Of a stretch of DNA of 5,228 bases, positions 4,541-5,228 are shown piece by piece. How positions within the stretch are numbered: position 1 is the stretch's first letter; each line of letters begins with the position of its first letter. The DNA is from JAAERC01 sp965602655. Lineage in GTDB: Bacteria; Zixibacteria; MSB-5A5; GN15; PGXB01. Location: assembly GCA_965602655.1 (NCBI GenBank), contig CBFCZE010000164.1:1-5228 (forward strand), written 5' to 3'. The notes beneath the pieces are model-generated. The model was given only the letters and a program-made list of their open reading frames with translations. It searched no databases and was not told the origin of the DNA. The translations under genes and the position numbers were made by a program.

Positions 4541-5228
4541 ATGAGGCGAATGGATTTGCAAATCACGATATTTCTTATCTTGATATTTTTTATACATGCT
4601 GCAAGTCAGGGACAAGTCAGCCCCTGGCCAAGATTCAGACAGAATAAACAAAATACCGGCTTATCCCCTTACACCGGCCCGGTTACACCGGCACTGCAAT
4701 GGACATTTCAAACCAATGATGTGGTTGCGTCATCGGCCGCCATTGGTCCGGACGGAACAATATATATAGGATCGGGCATATGGCCGAAGCCAACTGTCTT
4801 AGATTCGGCACTTTATGCAATAAATCCGGACGGAACCTTAAAATGGAAGCACAAAACCCGGGGAGGTGTTTTTTCATCCCCGTCAATAGGTTTGGATAGT
4901 GCTATTCATTTCGGTTCTTGGGATGGATATTATTATGTCCTTGAGGATTCGGTCACATACGCAAAAGTGAGAGTAAAAACTGATCTAACTACGGGTCTTA
5001 TGAGTTCTCCTCTGGTCCTTGATAATGGCGATGCCTATATAGGATGTTTGAATTTTACTCTATTTGCTTTAAACTCTGTTGGCGACATTAAATGGTACTA
5101 TAGACCTGGTTGGTGCGTTTTCTCATCTCCTGCGATTACCAAAGACGACATAATTTATTTTGGTTCAAAAGATCATAAGCTCTACTCGATTACTGATAAC
5201 GGAGACGACTATACTATTAATTGGGAAC
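4541..5228 (+). CDS. Secreted PQQ-like beta-propeller protein, 3' end cut by window
   Basis: 229 residues are visible before the window ends. Residues 1-22 form a signal peptide: MRRMDLQ, then hydrophobic ITIFLILIFFIHAA, with cleavage likely near A21-S22. WPRFRQNKQNTGLSPY (29-44) resembles the W-x-x-FR-x-x-x-x-NTG opening of PQQ-like repeat proteins. Four repeats follow, starting near 63, 111, 154 and 194. Each has S-S-x-x-I/V, D, a beta strand ending in G-S or G-C, L-Y/F-A/S-I/L and often D-G/W-x-x (for example SSAAIGPDGTIYIGS and SSPAITKDDIIYFGS). This is the fold of BamB and quinoprotein propellers, but the catalytic or Bam-contact features cannot be judged from this fragment. AGGAG lies 7 bases before ATG 4541. 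It faces away from the minus-strand genes. Likely exported; a cell-surface or adhesive role is only a guess. Confidence 0.85.
   Translation, partial: MRRMDLQITIFLILIFFIHAASQGQVSPWPRFRQNKQNTGLSPYTGPVTPALQWTFQTNDVVASSAAIGPDGTIYIGSGIWPKPTVLDSALYAINPDGTLKWKHKTRGGVFSSPSIGLDSAIHFGSWDGYYYVLEDSVTYAKVRVKTDLTTGLMSSPLVLDNGDAYIGCLNFTLFALNSVGDIKWYYRPGWCVFSSPAITKDDIIYFGSKDHKLYSITDNGDDYTINWE

Overview
The window looks like bacterial chromosome of moderate GC content. It holds two minus-strand transcription units and the start of one plus-strand gene. The anchor is gyrB (DNA gyrase subunit B) preceded by dciA (DUF721, replicative-helicase loader). dciA-gyrB adjacency is a common chromosomal arrangement. The short-type GyrB (about 658 residues), the dciA loader and a secreted PQQ-like propeller would fit many lineages. 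A candidate phylum of the FCB type (for example Zixibacteria) is only a guess from overall flavour. No phylogenetic test was possible.

Layout from left to right. Positions 1-1970 (minus) are gyrB, in one unbroken frame, missing only the last few residues at the window edge. Positions 1992-2306 (minus) are dciA, 21 bases upstream of gyrB. A good sigma70-like promoter sits so close to the dciA start that the mRNA may be leaderless. Positions 2414-3631 (minus) hold four small, tightly packed genes (72, 103, 78 and 144 codons, gaps of 8, 6 and 1 bases) that I cannot name. In transcript order they encode an acidic soluble protein, a three-helix membrane protein, a miniature HAD-like protein lacking the usual C-terminal acidic motif, and a Lys-rich protein with a CxxxCxxC cluster. 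A weak intrinsic terminator overlaps the end of this operon and separates it from dciA-gyrB.

Positions 3632-4540 (about 0.9 kb) contain no convincing gene but are unusually rich in inverted repeats. They include a GC-rich terminator-like hairpin, a perfect 11-bp hairpin, a 111-base element with 11-bp imperfect terminal inverted repeats, several longer bulged stems and two palindromes. From 4541 (plus) a secreted beta-propeller protein begins, with a signal peptide and four visible PQQ-like repeats. It runs off the right edge.

How the genes relate: dciA and gyrB are both replication functions and probably cotranscribed. The four-gene operon is expressed in the same direction, but no functional link to gyrase can be shown. 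The propeller gene reads away from all of these, so the noncoding region is a divergent intergenic spacer that must hold promoters for both sides.
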